A stretch of 64,000 nucleotides of DNA from Iodobacter fluviatilis (GTDB taxonomy: Bacteria > Pseudomonadota > Gammaproteobacteria > Burkholderiales > Chitinibacteraceae), in assembly GCF_900451195.1 (NCBI RefSeq), contig NZ_UGHR01000001.1:1364001-1428000 (forward strand), read 5' to 3'. A program made the position numbers and the translations under genes. Of this stretch, positions 25,416-34,671 are shown in pieces; positions within the stretch are counted from its first letter, which is position 1, and the number at the start of each line of letters is the position of its first letter. A model generated the notes under the pieces. That model saw nothing but the letters and a program-made list of their open reading frames with translations. It had not been told where the DNA came from and searched no databases.

Positions 25416-26363
25416 ATGGTTTTACCTACAGGGGGCTTTTGCTCCAATATTTCTCACCCTGTATCTGCTGAGATCCCCGTTCAAGCTATTGCAAGTCCAA
25501 TTTCAGCATGTTTGCGGCGAGTGGGAAATGAGGTGTTCACTGAGGCCGCCTCCCCAATTAAAGAAAAAGGGGAGGGGCGTATTGTCTCGATTAAGGAGGT
25601 TGTTCGGCAAATCCTAGAGAACATTCAGCAGAAAAGACAACAAGGAAAGCCGGTGATTATTTTCATTGCTGGGCCATCTGCATCTGGTAAATCGGCTTTG
25701 ACTAGTAGTTTGCAACAAGAGGGGCTGATTTTTCAGTCAGTTAAGACAGATCATTTTTTGAAATCATTTTCTGAGTTGAGCATGCTTCCACAAAATCAAG
25801 GACTTCCGGTTTCAGCTTGGCCGATTGTTCATGGACATGAAGATTCGTTTAATCGAGATACCGCAGATAATTTGCTGCAAGCAATATCAACTGGATGCTC
25901 GTTTAATTATTCAGTCCCTGCTGAGTATCGTGAAGGTGTGATGGTGGGGGGGTATTTACGCGGAGAGCGAGATATTAACGGGCCAAGCCGACTAATCAAA
26001 GTACCCGTTTGCGATACATATTTGATTGAAGGTATTTGCACTCCACATTTGATGCAGGGTAGGGAGGAAAACCATATTTTTGTGCAGTTGGATTGTGATT
26101 TTAATGAAACGGTTAAGCGCAGGGCGGGGCGGGGTCATGATGGAGCGATACCTGCCGAGGAAAGGAAGAAGGAAGATTTTGGTCAATACCAAGCCTTTCA
26201 GAATGCCATTGATAGATTGGATCAGATAGTAAAGCCAGATATTCATTTGGATTCATCGGGTATGAGTGAGGGGAATTTCTATCAGAAAGATGTTGCTGTG
26301 TCTTTACCCTTAAAACGAGTTAGCAATTTGGTAATCCCCCCACAAAAATCAGCTCTTTTTTAA
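25416..26363 (+). CDS. P-loop kinase-like effector candidate (uridine kinase/zeta-like fold), 3' end replaced by an IS3 end
   Basis: About 315 residues from ATG 25416 (GAGGG upstream; the frame from GTG 25386 is less likely). Walker A GPSASGKSAL lies at about residue 85-95 after a hydrophobic beta strand (PVIIFIA). Then come VKTDHF, a HGHEDSFN region, YLIEGICTPH (Walker B-like strand) and a basic TVKRRAGRGHDG lid segment. This order fits nucleoside/small-molecule kinases of the uridine-kinase/PRK group. The long N-terminal extension without a signal suggests secretion by the T3SS. The last dozen codons (NLVIPPQKSALF) come from an IS3 left end that starts at 26329, so the original C-terminus was probably cut off. 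Substrate unknown. Confidence 0.65.
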   Translation: MVLPTGGFCSNISHPVSAEIPVQAIASPISACLRRVGNEVFTEAASPIKEKGEGRIVSIKEVVRQILENIQQKRQQGKPVIIFIAGPSASGKSALTSSLQQEGLIFQSVKTDHFLKSFSELSMLPQNQGLPVSAWPIVHGHEDSFNRDTADNLLQAISTGCSFNYSVPAEYREGVMVGGYLRGERDINGPSRLIKVPVCDTYLIEGICTPHLMQGREENHIFVQLDCDFNETVKRRAGRGHDGAIPAEERKKEDFGQYQAFQNAIDRLDQIVKPDIHLDSSGMSEGNFYQKDVAVSLPLKRVSNLVIPPQKSALF

Positions 26364-26690
26364 GTCGATTTTCTCGCAATTTTTGAGGAGCTTCTACATG
26401 AAATTGGTGGGTAATTAATAAGGCCAGATTATGGCGATTTTAAAACCGGCCGAAGCGGGATCTACGGTGCCTAGCCTGTGCCGTGAGTACTGCATGAGTT
26501 TTGCTTTTTTTTATAAGTGGCGTGCTAAGTTTTGTGGCATGAACGCCTCGATCATGACGCGTGTTAAATTGCTAAAGATATCAAAACGAAGGTGAATTTG
26601 AATACGCCCTCATGTGAGCTTCTTAAAGACTTTGGGAAAATCTACTTAAAATGAGCTGGCTTTGTGAGTGGATTACCCTATTCACTTAAT
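26329..26690. mobile_element. IS3-family remnant with two left ends in inverted orientation
   Basis: 26329-26400 is the IS3 left end (GGTAATCCCCCCACAAAAATCAG... to GCTTCTACATG), followed by a decayed orfA start (MAILKPAEAGSTVPSLCREYCM). At 26620-26687 the reverse complement of the same left-end sequence appears (TTAAAATGAGCTGGCTTTGTGAGTGG...). The unit is thus about 360 bp with long inverted termini, MITE-like, and carries no functional gene. Confidence 0.65.
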
Positions 26691-26770
26691 TGGTAAGCTG
26701 ATGATCATTTTTTGCAAGGTGAAAGTATTTTTGTTAGGTAAGATTTATCATCTTATCTAGGAAGTAGTTT

Positions 26771-28120
26771 ATGAAAATCAATGGTTTAAGCTCATCTGAC
26801 GTGTCAGTTCAGCCTATTGTAGGTAGCTCTGCGGCAAAGGAAGTGAGCTTTGCTCAACAATACCCTAAAGAAAATTTCACTGCCGTACCACAAAAAATTC
26901 ACATGGTCTGGATTGGGTCACCTTTAGGGAATGAACAGAAACAGTCTTTGCTAGGTTGGGCGAATATGAACCCTAAGGCAGAAGTTAATTTGTGGGTGGA
27001 CTCGCTGCATTTTTCTGCTTATGAAGAAAATAAAAAAGTAATGGGAGAAGTTAGAGATATATTCAAAGATGCTAAGTCATTTAACGGAAAGTCATTTAAT
27101 TCTGATTCATTTAAAACGGAATTATTTAAAACTGAAAAATTACTTAGAGGGCTTGTCAATCAGTTAAAGAAGACCGTTAATCAAGGAGAAAATACCAAAG
27201 AAAATACTCAACAACAGGCTCTTATAGAGATAAATAAGGAGATAAGTAGTCATCCTGATTTAAAGCACATCGGAATAGTTACGGTTGAAAATTCCATGCA
27301 AGTTATTCAAACTATTCAAGCCTTGATGAAAGAGAATGATGAAAATTTTCTAAAGGCGGATGCTTTAATTTTAAATCAAACAGTTAAAGCTTGGGATGGG
27401 ATAGAAAATAAAGAGCGTGATATCGGTACTTTAGATGAAATTAAAAATTTATTTAAAAATCATAAAAATATTTTTATTCGTGATTTAAATTGCATCAATG
27501 ATATTTATGAATTTAAAAATAAAAACGCTTATCAGCATGAAATTATCGGGCGCAATGGAGCTTACCCTGCGGCTTCAGACATTGCTCGCTATGAAATTTT
27601 GCATCAGGAGGGGGGAGTCTACGCAGACATTGATCTTGAATGCATACAAGCATTTGGTGAGGATCTAAAATCTCATCCAGATTTACTTTTAGTAGGGTTG
27701 GCTGAAGGAAAAGCTGAGGCTTCTGGTAACGACACTCCTTACTTTGCAAATGCTTTATTGGCTACTCTTCCTAAAAGTAAGATGCTATCTAGCTTTATTG
27801 ATCATATAGGTCAAGAGTACGAAAGTTTAAATGGCAGTGAGTTTGCCGGCGCTCGATATTTTGAACGTCCAAATAAAAGTACTATTGAACGAACAGGGCC
27901 CAATGCCTTGCGTGAGCATATTGGTGGTTTCATTGCGAAAGCTGCTGGTCAGTCAAAAGCTTATGATGCTCTATCATTGGCAGAACGAATTTGGGACAAA
28001 GATCAACCACAAAATGATGCGTTTTGGTCAGCCATGGAGAGTCATTTAAAATTTCCTATGGGTTATGTGAATTTTGAAACTGAAGAGCAGCAAAATAGTG
28101 CAACTAAAGATATGGCTTAA
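26771..28120 (+). CDS. T3SS effector candidate, TcdA/TcdB-type (GT44-like) glycosyltransferase
   Basis: 449 residues from ATG 26771 (AGGAAG upstream). The features of DXD-containing toxin glycosyltransferases appear in order: KIHMVWIGSPLG (43-54, sugar-nucleotide strand), a VNLWVDS segment (72-78), a long helical insertion (85-250), PAASDIARYEILHQEGGVYADIDLE (266-290) with the metal-binding DID at 286-288, and a later GPNALREHIGG segment. The SD-x-x-RY...GG-x-Y-x-D-x-D pattern is that of large clostridial toxins and related effectors, which modify host GTPases or other proteins. No signal peptide, Ser-rich N-terminus. AT-rich, lone transcription unit. Target unknown; could also be a sugar transferase of the wider DXD superfamily. 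Confidence 0.78.
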   Translation: MKINGLSSSDVSVQPIVGSSAAKEVSFAQQYPKENFTAVPQKIHMVWIGSPLGNEQKQSLLGWANMNPKAEVNLWVDSLHFSAYEENKKVMGEVRDIFKDAKSFNGKSFNSDSFKTELFKTEKLLRGLVNQLKKTVNQGENTKENTQQQALIEINKEISSHPDLKHIGIVTVENSMQVIQTIQALMKENDENFLKADALILNQTVKAWDGIENKERDIGTLDEIKNLFKNHKNIFIRDLNCINDIYEFKNKNAYQHEIIGRNGAYPAASDIARYEILHQEGGVYADIDLECIQAFGEDLKSHPDLLLVGLAEGKAEASGNDTPYFANALLATLPKSKMLSSFIDHIGQEYESLNGSEFAGARYFERPNKSTIERTGPNALREHIGGFIAKAAGQSKAYDALSLAERIWDKDQPQNDAFWSAMESHLKFPMGYVNFETEEQQNSATKDMA

Positions 28121-28583
28121 TAAGTAATTATATAAGTAATAATCTAATTGGTTTGGTTTAAATGTTTCTATTAACGTGGGGATGGTTTATTAAATTATCT
28201 CCCTTGAAATATTTTTCAGAGAGCATGTATTAAATATTGAATTATTGCGTATTGGAATGAAAAAATTAGATAGATAAGTGTTTACATGGTTTCCTTTTAA
28301 TTTAAATGTCTATTCATCAGTGTGAGCTATAAACAAGTAGGGATTTAAAATGAAAGAACCAGTATACAGAGGGGTAGATAATAATTTCAAAGAGGATTAG
28401 GCAGTACAAATCATCAAGTAGCTTGCCATAACTGACTTTTCAATTTTTTTGATAACGCCGCCTGCGAATGCGGCGTTTTTTTTGCTTAGATATTCAAGCC
28501 AGCATCAGATTTTCATCAGGATTCCATTGGGAGGTCCGGCGATACTCCGTCCATCTTCTCTGAGGCCTGCCGTATGTGCAGTG
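28121..28583. other. intergenic region between effector and invF
   Basis: AT-rich; no gene except a 16-codon frame at 28350 (MKEPVYRGVDNNFKED). It contains the terminator at 28454 and presumably the promoter of the invF operon, whose elements I cannot place. Confidence 0.4.
28454..28484 (+). terminator. rho-independent terminator upstream of invF
   Basis: Stem AACGCCGC/GCGGCGTT around CTGCGAAT, followed by T8. It insulates the effector from the inv operon. It lies within the longest open frame of invF, which is one reason to place the invF start downstream. Confidence 0.85.
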
Positions 28584-29357
28584 ATGGCGATGAGCGAAAA
28601 CGAGATGTTGAATAGCGCTTTTACTTTGGAGGTGGGTTTTAGTACTCAGGTTCAGGCTCAAGCGCTTTGGTGGATGGAGTGTGGTGACGCTGGCTGCTCG
28701 TTAAGGTTATCTGGTGACGGGCAGATCATGCCCATTGTTTTACCTGCTGCTTGGCGTGGCGTATTGGTTTTAGATCGCCTGAGTTTAGAGGTAATAGAGG
28801 GCGCTGCACGTTGTCAAGAGGTGCGTTTGCTTGTGCTGGCCAAATTACAGGCTTTTATTGATGAGTCTCAGAATATAGAGCCACCAGTCGCGGATGTATT
28901 GCGGTGGGCCTATATACCGCTGACGGATGCTTCGCCCTTTGAGGGGAGGCGTGCTGTTGAAGGATGGTTACTTGGACAATCCTTACTTGGGCATGAAAGC
29001 TCTTTGCAGCTGGTTACTTTGTTACGGCGTACCGAGTGCTATTGGCTGATCCGTTTTTTGTTGGCGGAGTCGTTAGCAGGGGGAAAGGTGCAAGATTTGG
29101 GCGAGCGTTATGGGGTGTCGTGCTCACACTTTCGACGCTTGTGTCGTAGCGCGTTAGGGCATGCGGCCAAAACTGAGCTGCGAGATTGGCGAATGGCGCG
29201 TTCATTGCTAGAAGCGGCACAAAGCCGAAAAAGTTTAACCGAAATAGCTTTAAGCAACGGTTATGCATCGTCTTCGCATTTTTCCAATGAGATCCGAGTG
29301 CTGCTTGGTGTTTCTCCACGTGAGTTGTCCAATATTATGAATGATGCCATCAAATGA
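28584..29357 (+). CDS. invF: InvF-like AraC-family T3SS activator
   Basis: 257 residues from ATG 28584; the open frame reaches back to 28449 but would cover a terminator. The C-terminal AraC domain has two helix-turn-helix segments (VQDLGERYGVSCSHFRRLCR and SLTEIALSNGYASSSHFSNEIR) and a VSPRELSN end. The N-terminal half is variable, as in InvF. In Salmonella InvF works with the SicA chaperone to activate translocator and effector genes, and sicA is present at 41638. First gene of the inv/spa operon; its stop overlaps the secretin start (ATGA). Confidence 0.88.
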   Translation: MAMSENEMLNSAFTLEVGFSTQVQAQALWWMECGDAGCSLRLSGDGQIMPIVLPAAWRGVLVLDRLSLEVIEGAARCQEVRLLVLAKLQAFIDESQNIEPPVADVLRWAYIPLTDASPFEGRRAVEGWLLGQSLLGHESSLQLVTLLRRTECYWLIRFLLAESLAGGKVQDLGERYGVSCSHFRRLCRSALGHAAKTELRDWRMARSLLEAAQSRKSLTEIALSNGYASSSHFSNEIRVLLGVSPRELSNIMNDAIK

Positions 29358-31051
29358 AGCAGAGTCAGTTATGCAGTCAATTAGTGTGTGGTGCTTTGTT
29401 GTTAGCTTTGGGGCAGCAGGCTGTTAGTGCAACGGCTTTGCCGGTAGAGCGGGGAGTTGAGCAACATGGGTATGTGGCAAAGCAAGATGGTTTAAGAACC
29501 TTTTTCGATGCTATTTCTTCTCGCTTAAAGAAGCCAATTATTTTAAGTAAATTGGCTGTACGTAAGCAGGTGAGTGGTGAGTTTGATTTGGTGAATCCTC
29601 AGGCCTTGCTTGAGCAAATGACACAGCAGTTGGGCCTGATTTGGTATCACGATGGGCAAACTATCTATGTTTATGATGCGAGTGAAACCCGCAACTCCGT
29701 GGTTGCACTGCGCAATCTTTCTTTAAGCTCTTTTAATGCTTTTCTACGTAAAAGTGGGCTTTATGATCGACGATATCCACTGCGGGGTGATGAGCGAAGC
29801 GGGACATTTTATGTGTCGGGTCCGCCGGTTTATGTCGATTTGGTATTGAGCGCAGCAAAGTTTATGGATAGTCAGCGGAGTGAAATTGACGGGGGGCGGC
29901 TGAAGATTGGTGTGGTCCGACTGAATAACACTTTTGTTGGTGATCGAAGTTATGAATTACGTGACCAGAAAATTACGATTCCTGGCATGGCCTCGGTCAT
30001 TATAAGCCTGTTGCAAGATGAGAAAAGCAGCGTCGATATCCTTGCAGCTAAGCCTGTGGGCGCCGTTGCACCATCCATGCCTGATTTTCCTACGGTTAAT
30101 AAGCTTGAAGAGCCAGTGCCTTATAAGTCTCCAATGAGCCTGCCAGATGCGCTGAAACATGCGCCATCAGCGGGCAATATTCGCGTGATTGCAAATCCTG
30201 ATACAAATAGTCTCTTGGTAAAAGGCACTGCCGAACAGGTGCGTTTTATTGAAAATTTAGTGGCCGAGCTGGATGTGGCTAAGCGGCATGTTGAATTGTC
30301 TTTATGGATTATTGATCTGCAAAAAGATGATTTGGATCAGTTGGGCGTGAATTGGCAGGGGAGTTTAGGGGTTGGCAATCAGCTAGGTGTTTCTTTTAAT
30401 AATCCAGGCTCTTTTAGTACCTTGGATGGGACACGTTTTATGGCCTCTATTTTGGCTTTGAGTCAGGATAAAAAAGCCAATGTAGTTTCTCGCCCCGTGG
30501 TGTTGACTCAGGAAAATGTACCTGCGCTTTTTGATAATAGCCGAACCTTTTATACACAGTTAATTGGCGAGCGCAGCGTTGAGTTACAGCATGTGACTTA
30601 CGGCACCCTTGTGAATGTGCTTCCTCGTTTTTCTGCGGATGGCCAAATTGAGATGTCACTGAATATTGAAGATGGCAGTGAGGTTCCACAAGGAGATTCC
30701 GAGACCAAAACGGTCTTGCCCACTGTTGGCCGCACTCGGATTAGTACGGTGGCCCGTGTGCCTAAAGATAAAAGCTTACTGATTGGCGGTTATACACGTG
30801 ATGCAAGTACGGACGATTTCGGAAAAATTCCTCTATTAGGTGAGCTTCCTTTTGTGGGGGATTTGTTCCGTTATCAACAGCGAAACAGCTCGAACTTAGT
30901 GCGTGTATTTTTAATTCAACCTCGTCAGATTGAGGAGCCCGCTGAGCGCGATGCCAGTGATCTGGCTGCAGGCGTAATCAGTCAAGCTGATTCAAATTCA
31001 GCGCAACAGGCGGTACGCAAATACATGGACCGTAGTAATGGAGATCAATAG
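29354..31051 (+). CDS. sctC: T3SS outer-membrane secretin SctC (InvG)
   Basis: 565 residues, forms the outer-membrane ring. Sec signal peptide at 1-26 (LVCGALLLALGQQAVSA). N0/N1/N3 ring domains follow (for example the STLV-type segment NIRVIANPDTNSLLVKGTAEQ). The secretin beta-barrel ends with VARVPKDKSLLIGGYTRD, IPLLGELPFVGDLFR and VFLIQPRQI. Length matches InvG. No invH pilotin gene is visible nearby. Overlaps invF upstream and sctW downstream. Confidence 0.96.
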   Translation: MKQSQLCSQLVCGALLLALGQQAVSATALPVERGVEQHGYVAKQDGLRTFFDAISSRLKKPIILSKLAVRKQVSGEFDLVNPQALLEQMTQQLGLIWYHDGQTIYVYDASETRNSVVALRNLSLSSFNAFLRKSGLYDRRYPLRGDERSGTFYVSGPPVYVDLVLSAAKFMDSQRSEIDGGRLKIGVVRLNNTFVGDRSYELRDQKITIPGMASVIISLLQDEKSSVDILAAKPVGAVAPSMPDFPTVNKLEEPVPYKSPMSLPDALKHAPSAGNIRVIANPDTNSLLVKGTAEQVRFIENLVAELDVAKRHVELSLWIIDLQKDDLDQLGVNWQGSLGVGNQLGVSFNNPGSFSTLDGTRFMASILALSQDKKANVVSRPVVLTQENVPALFDNSRTFYTQLIGERSVELQHVTYGTLVNVLPRFSADGQIEMSLNIEDGSEVPQGDSETKTVLPTVGRTRISTVARVPKDKSLLIGGYTRDASTDDFGKIPLLGELPFVGDLFRYQQRNSSNLVRVFLIQPRQIEEPAERDASDLAAGVISQADSNSAQQAVRKYMDRSNGDQ

Positions 31052-32150
31052 TCATTCTATTTCACTCTCTGGGCCGCGTTTAGCAAGGCATCAGGCCAAG
31101 CTGAATGAGAAGCAAGAGGCGGGTAAAAAACAAGTTACTCCGCAGAGTGACAGTCAACAGGAGGTGGACAACACCCCTGCCGACCAAGTGCAAAAGTTTG
31201 TTGATTCTTCGGATGAAATGGCGGCTTTAGCCACTCAGTTTCGAAGCCGCCGTGAGCTTGAAGCAAAGAAAGGACTTTCTGAAAGTTTTGAGCGAGTTCT
31301 GGACGAGGATGTGCTGCCCAAGGTGGTGCAGATTATGCAAGTGGCTCAGATGGATGGAGTGTCACCTGAGGAGCTGTTTCGGCAAGCTCAGCAGTTGTTT
31401 CCTGATGATAGTGATTTGGCCTTGGTTTTGCGTGAAATCTTACGTCGCAAGCAAATGGAAGAGGTCGTTCGCAAACGCCTGCAAGCATTACTGAAGCATG
31501 TAGAAGAGCAGGCTGAACCCAAAAAGCTAAAAAGCGGCATTAATTGTGCTTTGAAGGCTCGTTTGTTTGGGAAAGCACTGGATTTAAGCCCTGCTCTGTT
31601 GCGCGCAAGTTATCGTCAGTTTCTAGAAAATGAGGGTGGGGAAGTTGATGTCTACCAAAATTGGATCAGTAGTTATGGGTATCAGCGCAGGGCTTTGGTA
31701 TTGGATTTCATGGAAGGGGCTTTGGTCACGGATATGCATGCGCAAGATCCTAGTTGCTCACGGGAAGAGTTTAACAATTTGTTGGGCAAACTAGGCCAGC
31801 TGAAATTGCTGCGTTCCAGTGATGTGTTGTTTATTAAGCGGCTACTGGGTAGTCCAGTTGTATGCAGCATTAATGATAGTGAGCCAGCTTGGTTACTCTT
31901 TATGTTGTCCTTATTTCAAGATCCGCTTCGGATTGATGAACTACTGCTAGATGTTGTGGGGGAAAGCGTTTTGCTTCATCGCCATGCCCAGCGCTCTTCT
32001 TTATTGCAAGTACTGTATCAGGCTTGTAAATCGTTGCCAGTCGTATTGTTTGCTGATCCGGACGATGTAACTCCATTACTTAACGAATTTGAAAGGCTGG
32101 CCACAGTGGCTCATCGTCTCGAGCAGGTTGAGCGTAGGCGGTCTACATGA
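31038..32150 (+). CDS. sctW: T3SS gatekeeper SctW (InvE)
   Basis: 370 residues, cytoplasmic. SctW controls the switch from translocator to effector export. Position after invG, the Gln/Asp-rich disordered N-terminus (1-60), an AALATQFRSRRELEAKKGL stretch typical of the HrpJ/YopN domain, then all-helical repeats. ATG 31038 overlaps the sctC stop. Confidence 0.9.
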   Translation: MEINSHSISLSGPRLARHQAKLNEKQEAGKKQVTPQSDSQQEVDNTPADQVQKFVDSSDEMAALATQFRSRRELEAKKGLSESFERVLDEDVLPKVVQIMQVAQMDGVSPEELFRQAQQLFPDDSDLALVLREILRRKQMEEVVRKRLQALLKHVEEQAEPKKLKSGINCALKARLFGKALDLSPALLRASYRQFLENEGGEVDVYQNWISSYGYQRRALVLDFMEGALVTDMHAQDPSCSREEFNNLLGKLGQLKLLRSSDVLFIKRLLGSPVVCSINDSEPAWLLFMLSLFQDPLRIDELLLDVVGESVLLHRHAQRSSLLQVLYQACKSLPVVLFADPDDVTPLLNEFERLATVAHRLEQVERRRST

Positions 32151-32189
32151 TGGCAGTTTCTCGTTTACTGATCTCAATGGATAGATAAA

Positions 32190-34250
32190 GTGCTGAATAA
32201 TTTGTTGTACGGTATACGTTCGCGCCCAGAGCTGTTGATTCTGCTTTTGATGGTGATGATCATCGCCATGCTGGTGATCCCCTTACCAACTTATTTAGTC
32301 GATTTCTTGATCGGCTTGAATATTGTGATCGCGATGTTGGTGTTTATGGGCTCGTTTTATATCGAGCGTATTTTGCATTTCTCCACTTTCCCCGCCGTTT
32401 TGCTGATTACCACTTTATTTCGGCTTGCTTTGTCGATTAGTACCAGTCGCTTGATTTTACTTGAGGCCGATGCTGGTGAAATTGTCGCGACCTTTGGCCA
32501 GTTTGTTATTGGAGATAGCTTGCCGGTCGGTTTTGTTATTTTTGCTATCGTGACCGTGGTGCAGTTCATTGTTATTACCAAGGGCTCTGAACGGGTGGCC
32601 GAAGTGGCTGCTCGCTTCTCGCTTGATGGGATGCCCGGTAAACAAATGAGCATCGATGGTGATTTACGGGCAGGGGTGATTGATGCGGATGGCGCGCGTG
32701 AACGGCGCAGTGTATTAGAGCGTGAAAGCCAGCTTTATGGCTCATTTGATGGAGCCATGAAGTTTATTAAAGGCGACGCGATCGCTGGCATCATCATTAT
32801 TTTCGTCAACTTTATTGGCGGTATTGCGGTAGGGATGAGCCAGCATGGGATGGACTTCTCTACCGCATTATCTACATACACCATTCTAACGATTGGTGAT
32901 GGCCTAGTGGCTCAGCTCCCAGCGCTACTGATCGCCATTAGTGCTGGTTTTATTGTTACTCGCGTAAGTGGTGAGGGTGACAATATGGGCCGCAATATCA
33001 TGAGTCAGCTCTTAGGTAAGCCCTTTGTGTTGATTGTGACGGCGATGCTGGCGCTGGCTGTAGGGATGCTGCCGGGTTTCCCTTTTATGGTGTTCTTTAT
33101 TTTGGCTGTCTTGTTGGGGGGATTGTTTTATCACAAGCAAAGAGAAGCTAAGTTAGGAAGCAAACCCGCTGCTTCTGCCCCTAGAAAGGAAGGTGCTGCT
33201 GCAGTTTCTGGTGAGAGTAATGCACTAGGGGGGAGTGAGCTTTGCCTGATTGATAACCTAGATCAGATTGCTGCTGAAACGGTGCCCTTGGTTTTATTGG
33301 TGCCTAAAGCGCGGTATGCCTTATTGAATAAAGGGCAGCTTGCTGAGCGCTTACGTAGCCAATTTTTCTTGGACTTTGGCGTCAGTTTACCTGCACTGCT
33401 GATGCGCTCATCCGATGAGCTTGAAGATAACCGAGCTGTTTTACTGATTAATGAGATTCGTGCTGAAGAGTTCTTTGTGCAGTTTGACTTGCTACGCGTG
33501 GTCAATTATTCCGAAGAAATTGAGCAGCTTGGTATTCATATCGTGCCGGTAGGAGAAAGCGTCTGGGTTGATGCGGAGAGTAAAGAAACTTTACAAAAGT
33601 TGGGCTACCAGCTGCGTCCGGCTATTGATGAGTTATACCAATGCTTTGCAACCTTACTTGCTCATCATGTGAATGAGTATTTTGGTGTGCAGGAAACCAA
33701 GCAAATGCTGGATTTATTAGAAGGGAAATACCCTGACTTATTAAAAGAGGTATTACGCCATGCCACAGTTCAGCGAATTGCGGAGGTATTGCAGCGTTTG
33801 TTATCTGAACGTATTTCTATTCGCAATATGAAGTTGATTATGGAATCCCTCGCGCACTGGGCTCCGCGTGAGAAGGATGTGATTGTACTCGTTGAACATG
33901 TGCGTGGTTCGCTTGCTCGTTATATTTGCCACAAGTTTTCGGTGGGAAATGAGTTGAGAGCCATCGTGGTTTCTGCGGAGATAGAAGATGTGGTTCGTAA
34001 AGGGATTCGTCAGACCTCGAATGGCTCGTTCCTAAACTTGGAGCCTGCTGATTCTGAAGAGTTAATGGATGCTTTTGCTGTTGCTTTGGATGGATTAAGC
34101 ATTGCACATAAAGATCTGGTGTTGCTGGCATCGGTAGATGTGCGGCGTTTTATTAAGAAACTCATTGAAACTCGCTTTCGTGATCTTGAAGTGGTGTCGT
34201 TTGGTGAGATATCCGACAGCGTATCGGTTAACGTCATTAAGTCTATTTAA
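32190..34250 (+). CDS. sctV: T3SS export gate protein SctV (InvA)
   Basis: 686 residues of the FHIPEP family, inner membrane; it forms the nonameric ring that receives substrate-chaperone complexes. Eight membrane helices in residues 15-320. FHIPEP signature region with TLFRLALSISTSRLIL and a cytoplasmic loop with VAARFSLDGMPGKQMSID. C-terminal cytoplasmic domain from about 340. GTG start at 32190 with a weak ribosome site, 39 bp after sctW. Confidence 0.97.
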   Translation: MLNNLLYGIRSRPELLILLLMVMIIAMLVIPLPTYLVDFLIGLNIVIAMLVFMGSFYIERILHFSTFPAVLLITTLFRLALSISTSRLILLEADAGEIVATFGQFVIGDSLPVGFVIFAIVTVVQFIVITKGSERVAEVAARFSLDGMPGKQMSIDGDLRAGVIDADGARERRSVLERESQLYGSFDGAMKFIKGDAIAGIIIIFVNFIGGIAVGMSQHGMDFSTALSTYTILTIGDGLVAQLPALLIAISAGFIVTRVSGEGDNMGRNIMSQLLGKPFVLIVTAMLALAVGMLPGFPFMVFFILAVLLGGLFYHKQREAKLGSKPAASAPRKEGAAAVSGESNALGGSELCLIDNLDQIAAETVPLVLLVPKARYALLNKGQLAERLRSQFFLDFGVSLPALLMRSSDELEDNRAVLLINEIRAEEFFVQFDLLRVVNYSEEIEQLGIHIVPVGESVWVDAESKETLQKLGYQLRPAIDELYQCFATLLAHHVNEYFGVQETKQMLDLLEGKYPDLLKEVLRHATVQRIAEVLQRLLSERISIRNMKLIMESLAHWAPREKDVIVLVEHVRGSLARYICHKFSVGNELRAIVVSAEIEDVVRKGIRQTSNGSFLNLEPADSEELMDAFAVALDGLSIAHKDLVLLASVDVRRFIKKLIETRFRDLEVVSFGEISDSVSVNVIKSI

Positions 34251-34266
34251 ATAGAAGGTAAATACT

Positions 34267-34671
34267 ATGTTTGCTGTTGATATCTCCACCCTAGTTCGTG
34301 ATGCATTAAAAGAAAATGGGTGTGAACAAATGTTGCAGGGTGACTTAGATAGTCATTCAACAATCGCGCTCGATCTTCATCGTTTACCTAGTATTTATAT
34401 TACTAACAAAGATGGGGAAGTTTGGTTGTGGTCGCAGTTGATTGAGCATAACGACAATGTCTTTGATCAATGTTCAACACGTTTATTGAATGTGTTGATG
34501 CAGGGCTGCAGTTTTGTGCGTGGAGAGCAATTGCAGCTGGCGGTGAATGATGGCTATTTAGAGTTAAGAGGCTTACTGCAAGCAAATTCTTTACGCGATG
34601 GGCAAAGTTTCTCTGAGGCACTTGATGGTTATCTTGAGCTGCTGGAACGCTTTGTTGAGGCTGTGCAGTAA
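34267..34671 (+). CDS. invB: InvB-like T3SS chaperone
   Basis: 134 residues, class IB chaperone fold. N-terminal helix [14 protein letters not shown], acidic strands, EVWLWSQL and a C-terminal amphipathic helix. In SPI-1 InvB lies between invA and invC and serves several effectors including SipA, and the same placement here supports that role. The sipA-position gene is at 46475. Its stop overlaps the SctN start (TAATG). Confidence 0.85.
   Translation: MFAVDISTLVRDALKENGCEQMLQGDLDSHSTIALDLHRLPSIYITNKDGEVWLWSQLIEHNDNVFDQCSTRLLNVLMQGCSFVRGEQLQLAVNDGYLELRGLLQANSLRDGQSFSEALDGYLELLERFVEAVQ

Noticed and set aside
28449-28583. N-terminal 45-residue extension of InvF
   Set aside because: It covers a strong terminator (28454-28484) and is not part of the family fold.
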